This document shows, piece by piece, positions 30,732 through 33,403 of a DNA stretch of 33,403 nt (positions are counted from its first letter, which is position 1; the number at the start of each line of letters is the position of its first letter). A model generated the notes under the pieces. The model saw only the letters and a list, made by a program, of their open reading frames with translations, was not told the origin of the DNA and searched no databases. The translations under genes and the position numbers were made by a program. Source of the DNA: Candidatus Dormiibacterota bacterium (GTDB lineage Bacteria; Chloroflexota; Dormibacteria; Aeolococcales; Aeolococcaceae); contig PKXZ01000034.1 of the NCBI GenBank assembly GCA_003132525.1, positions 296-33,698 of the forward strand, read 5' to 3'.

Positions 30732-30805
30732 GGCGACGTAGCCAAGTGGTAAGGCACGGGTCTGCAAAACCCTGACCGTGGGTTCGATTCCCACCGTCGC
30801 CTCCA
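30732..30805 (+). tRNA. tRNA-Cys (anticodon GCA), CCA encoded
   Basis: GGCGACG (30732-30738) pairs with CGTCGCC (30795-30801), followed by discriminator T and an encoded CCA (30803-30805). The anticodon loop CTGCAAA carries GCA. The T arm is GTGGG-TTCGATT-CCCAC. The anticodon stem has a C-T mismatch at its first pair, a position that is also weak in other tRNA-Cys. Confidence 0.95.
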
Positions 30806-30814
30806 AATGCCGGG

Positions 30815-30826
30815 TATCCTCACGGC
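30815..30826 (+). promoter_or_regulatory. Leaderless -10 element of the class III aminotransferase gene
   Basis: TATCCT (30815-30820) is followed by six bases and then the GTG at 30827. It begins only 10 bases after the tRNA-Cys CCA, so any -35 contact would fall inside the tRNA T arm. There is no Shine-Dalgarno. Confidence 0.5.
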
Positions 30827-32059
30827 GTGTCTGTGACCGAGGCTGTGCACACGCGTGCCCACGCCGACCTGGCCGAGCGGGCGCGCCGAGTCCTCCCGGG
30901 CGGTGCAACGCACGCCTCGCGCACCTACGATCCGCGAATCTACGTCGCTCGATCCAGCGGATCAAGGAAGTGGCTCATCGACGGCACCGAGCTGATCGAC
31001 TACACGATGGGTCACGGCGCTCTGCTCCTCGGGCATGCGCACCCGGCCGTCGTGACGGCGGTCCAGGAGCAGGTCTCCCGCGGGACGCACTACGGAGCGG
31101 CCCATCCGCTCGAGGTCGAATGGGCCGAGCAGATCGTGTCGCTGGTGCCGTCGGCCGAGAAGGTTCGGTTCACGGCCTCCGGGACCGAGGCAGTGATGCT
31201 CGCCCTGCGAGTGGCCAGGGTGGCGACCGGCCGGGACCGTATCGTCAAGCTCCAGGACCACTTCCACGGCTGGTCCGACGTGGTCAGCCCGTACCTCGAC
31301 GCGGAAGGCCGGACGCACACGCCCGTCGGCGTGCCCGAGGCGCTCGGGCTGCTCACCAGGGTCGTCCGGACGGACGACCCTGCCGATCTCGAGGCGACTC
31401 TCGCCCGCGGTGACGTGGCCGCCGTGATCATGGAGGCGTCCGGCGCCCACTATGGTCAGCTGCCGCTCGATCCGGCATTCATCGCCGCGGCCCGCGCCGC
31501 GTGCACCGCGTCGGGTGCGGTGTTCGTTTTCGACGAGGTGGTGACCGGGTTCCGTGTCTCGCCCGGCGGCATGCAGGAGGTGCTGGGCATCACCCCGGAC
31601 ATCAGCGTGCTGGGCAAGGTGATGGCCGGCGGCCTGCCGTCGGGTGCGGTTGCCGGACGGGCAGACCTGCTCGAGCTGCTGGCGACGACGATCGCCCACC
31701 CGGGCACCTTCAATGCCAACCCGCTCAGCGCCGTCGCGGGGATCGCCACGCTCCGGCTGGTTGGCGACGGCGGACCGCAGCGCACCGCTGACGCGTACGC
31801 GATGAGCCTCGCCACCGAGTGGGCCGCCGCGCTCGCGTCCGCGGGCATCCCCGGAACCATCCGGCGCCTCTCGAGCATCCTCCACATCTTCCTGGGCGAG
31901 TCCAGCGCGCAGGCCCGGATCGCCAACGCGATGCGTGCCGAAGGAGTCGACATCCTGAACACGAGCGCGTTCTGCTCTTCGGTGCACACGATCGCCGACC
32001 TCGAGCAGTCGGTGGCGGCCTTCAGCCGGGCGATCGTCGCGGCGTCGACCCCCGCCTAG
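30827..32059 (+). CDS. Class III (PLP) aminotransferase, glutamate-1-semialdehyde aminomutase-like
   Basis: Predicted 410 residues from the GTG at 30827. VLPGGATHASRTYDPRIYVA, GHGALLLGHAHPAVVTAV, RFTASGTEAVMLALRVAR (phosphate contact), LQDHFHGWSD, FVFDEVVTGFRVSPGG (D236) and VLGKVMAGGLPSGAVAG (K264) define a PLP enzyme of the aminomutase-like branch. True HemL proteins have G-G-V-N-S-P-V-R at the start, which is missing here, so haem synthesis is unlikely. It is more probably an aminotransferase for an unidentified amino acid or amino sugar. It is the third class III aminotransferase in the window, is only distantly similar to the others, and stands alone just downstream of tRNA-Cys with a leaderless-type promoter. 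Confidence 0.88.
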   Translation: MSVTEAVHTRAHADLAERARRVLPGGATHASRTYDPRIYVARSSGSRKWLIDGTELIDYTMGHGALLLGHAHPAVVTAVQEQVSRGTHYGAAHPLEVEWAEQIVSLVPSAEKVRFTASGTEAVMLALRVARVATGRDRIVKLQDHFHGWSDVVSPYLDAEGRTHTPVGVPEALGLLTRVVRTDDPADLEATLARGDVAAVIMEASGAHYGQLPLDPAFIAAARAACTASGAVFVFDEVVTGFRVSPGGMQEVLGITPDISVLGKVMAGGLPSGAVAGRADLLELLATTIAHPGTFNANPLSAVAGIATLRLVGDGGPQRTADAYAMSLATEWAAALASAGIPGTIRRLSSILHIFLGESSAQARIANAMRAEGVDILNTSAFCSSVHTIADLEQSVAAFSRAIVAASTPA

Positions 32060-32070
32060 CCCGCACCGCT

Positions 32071-32087
32071 CCGGCCCGGAAAGCCGG
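32071..32087. terminator. Weak hairpin between convergent genes
   Basis: CCGGC (32071-32075), a 7-base loop and GCCGG (32083-32087) in the 29-base gap between the aminotransferase stop and the response-regulator stop. There is no T-tract; a terminator role is inferred from position only. Confidence 0.3.
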
Positions 32088-32088
32088 C

Positions 32089-32730
32089 CTAGATAATCCC
32101 GTGGCGCTGCGCCCAGAGCGCAGCCTGAACGCGGTCCTCAACGCCGAGGCGATCGAACACGGAGCCCAGGTGGGCCTTGACGGTTTTTTCGCTGATCCCG
32201 AGGCGCCAGGCGATCTGTTTGTTGCTCATGCCCCGACCGACCAGGGTCAGCACGTCGAGCTCGCGCTGGGTCAGATCGTCGAGCGGGCGGCGCTTGATCC
32301 GATCGCGGAGCAGCTCCTTCGCGGCTTTGGGCGACAGTGGCGTGTCCCCCTTCGCGGCCGAGCGGATTCCGTTGAGGAGCTCCTGCGGCTCGGTGTCCTT
32401 GAGGAGAAAGCCCACCGCCCCGTTGTCGATCGCCTCGACGACCATGTCGTGCTCGGAGTACGACGTGAGCATCACGACCTTTGTGCCGGCCACGGCCTTG
32501 AGCATCCGGCGCAGCGCCTCGAAGCCGTTCATTCCCGGCATCGAGATGTCCATCAACACGATGTCCGGGTGCTCCTCGACGGCGTACGCCACCGCCTCTT
32601 CGCCGTCCGACGCCGCGCCGACGACCTTGATATCGGTGGTCCCATTGAGGAGGGACGTCAGCCCTCGCCTCACCAATGGGTGGTCATCGACAATGAGCAC
32701 TCGAATGGGAGTGGTTTGCGTAACATCCAC
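32089..32730 (-). CDS. NarL/LuxR-family two-component response regulator
   Basis: Predicted 213 residues from the GTG at 32730; an in-frame TTG at 32736 is an alternative. The receiver domain has VLIVDDHPLVRRGL (D15, D16), VLMDISMPGMNGFEAL (phosphoacceptor D61), VVMLTSYSEHD (T89) and GFLLKDTEP (K111). The output domain, about residues 150-213, is a LuxR helix-turn-helix with LTQRELDVLTLVGRGMSNKQ, IAWRLGISEKTVKAHLGSVF and DRLGVEDRVQAALWA. Phosphorylation at D61 would switch DNA binding. No sensor kinase gene lies within the window, so it is an orphan here, and the kinase may be elsewhere. TAGGCT lies 5 bases before the TTG and 11 before the GTG, compatible with a short or absent leader. No ribosome binding site is seen. 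Confidence 0.92.
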   Translation of the reverse strand: MDVTQTTPIRVLIVDDHPLVRRGLTSLLNGTTDIKVVGAASDGEEAVAYAVEEHPDIVLMDISMPGMNGFEALRRMLKAVAGTKVVMLTSYSEHDMVVEAIDNGAVGFLLKDTEPQELLNGIRSAAKGDTPLSPKAAKELLRDRIKRRPLDDLTQRELDVLTLVGRGMSNKQIAWRLGISEKTVKAHLGSVFDRLGVEDRVQAALWAQRHGII

Positions 32731-32968
32731 AGTCAAAGCCCAGCCTAACCGATATCTCGCGTATTGGAGAAAGAAGTCGGCGGTGGCACCGACCCAGCAG
32801 AACCGCGATACACCCGGTGCCGCGGGGAGGGGGAGCCCGCGAGGGTAAACCACTGAACTGGGTCGGCGCCCGCCCGCCTATCAGGGGGACTTGCGTTTCG
32901 AAAGAGGTGAATTCCCGTCGCGACGATAGTCAGCCCGGGGCTATCCCGAAGTTGCTAGGCCAATCGTC

Positions 32969-33403
32969 TTAAGACCCTTCTCGACGCCGATCCAGTGCCT
33001 CCCGATTCGATTCGAGCCGCTTGGCGACGGTCTCCTCCGCGCCGTGATCCGAGGGGTCGTAATACCGGCGCCCCCGGAGCGACTCCGGCAGGTGCTCCTG
33101 CTCCACCACTCCCCCCTCATGGTCGTGGGCGTACCGGTAGCCGGTGCCGTACCCCATGGCCCGGCCGAGACCGGTCACCGCGTTGCGGAGATGTAGCGGC
33201 ACCGGCTGGTGCAGCGTCTCTGCCACGTCCGCCGATGCGGCGACGTAGGCGCGCAGCACGCTGTTGCTCTTCGGCGCCGCGGCAAGGTACAGCGCGGCCT
33301 CGGTGAGCGGGAGGAATCCCTCGGGCATCCCGATGAAGTGCGCCGCCTGCTGTGCCGCAACCGCGACACTCAGCGCGTGGGGATCGGCAAGCCCGATGTC
33401 CTC
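32969..33403 (-). CDS. rarA: Replication-associated recombination protein RarA (MgsA), C-terminal part
   Basis: The minus-strand frame is open at the right edge and ends at 32969, giving 144 C-terminal residues of a protein usually about 430 long. [74 protein letters not shown] and [20 protein letters not shown] are hallmarks of the RarA/WRNIP1 C-terminal tetramerisation and end-binding region. The following [12 protein letters not shown] also fits. The family is an AAA+ ATPase acting at stalled replication forks and DNA ends. The Walker motifs lie beyond the window. The gene is on the same strand as the response regulator but is 238 bases upstream of it with no sign of an operon. Confidence 0.93.
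   Translation of the reverse strand, partial: EDIGLADPHALSVAVAAQQAAHFIGMPEGFLPLTEAALYLAAAPKSNSVLRAYVAASADVAETLHQPVPLHLRNAVTGLGRAMGYGTGYRYAHDHEGGVVEQEHLPESLRGRRYYDPSDHGAEETVAKRLESNREALDRRREGS

Noticed and set aside
30605-30965. Minus-strand frames containing W-E-S-N-P-R and similar strings
   Set aside because: They are antisense to tRNA-Cys, a well-known source of false protein annotations.
1-33403. CRISPR arrays, insertion sequences, prophage genes, toxin-antitoxin or restriction systems
   Set aside because: No spaced direct-repeat array, transposase, integrase, terminal inverted repeats or defence-type proteins were seen.

Overview
The window is high-GC bacterial DNA with densely packed genes. 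Start-codon overlaps of the ATGA/GTGA type are frequent, GTG/TTG starts are common, and some promoters appear leaderless. There is no phage, insertion sequence, CRISPR array or rRNA. The gene mix (DUF4331, DUF6458 and DUF4190-type proteins, an ECF sigma factor paired with a Rieske protein, a cyclase-ATPase-TPR giant) fits a soil or sediment Chloroflexota, Dormibacterota or Actinomycetota lineage. The sequence alone does not decide which.

Layout. 1-350 is the tail of a DnaQ-type exonuclease. 457-2674 holds four small membrane proteins, at least two of them paralogous and three with proline-rich tails. 2708-4331 is a divergent pair (endonuclease/exonuclease/phosphatase protein and a membrane protein) with overlapping, apparently leaderless promoters. 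4363-7824 is a minus-strand operon in which each gene overlaps the next by 4 bases: alpha/beta hydrolase, GNAT acetyltransferase, glutamate racemase (murI), polyprenyl synthetase. 7848-11225 encodes an ECF sigma factor, an overlapping membrane-anchored Rieske protein (candidate redox-sensing anti-sigma factor), a small Tat-signal protein, a DUF4331 protein and a small conserved protein.

11328-19230 is an amine or polyamine catabolic island related in content to puu/gab clusters: class III aminotransferase, aldehyde dehydrogenase, APC permease, a convergent FAD amine oxidase, a regulator fusing MerR and XRE DNA-binding domains to a cupin sensor, and a GabT-like aminotransferase. A plausible pathway is uptake, oxidative deamination or transamination to an aldehyde, oxidation to the acid, and a final transamination. 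Glutamylation enzymes (PuuA/PuuD) are absent here.

19233-21715 has an L,D-transpeptidase, an unexplained strongly structured intergenic element, a HemK-like methyltransferase without a normal start codon, and a VOC protein. 21747-24587 is a patch of small genes, including three related zinc-ribbon proteins, a secreted RCC1-repeat protein of different base composition and a DUF6458 protein. Then come tRNA-Leu(UAA), a putative HExxH metalloprotease, a decayed NmrA/SDR gene, a 1170-residue cyclase/ATPase/TPR protein, an aldo/keto reductase, tRNA-Cys, a third class III aminotransferase, a NarL/LuxR response regulator and the C-terminal part of RarA at the right edge.

The most promising points are the ECF/Rieske/DUF4331 module, the MerR-XRE-cupin regulator of the amine island, the bistable-looking structured element at 20441-20581, the zinc-ribbon trio, and the methyltransferase with a probable CTG start and an altered catalytic motif.
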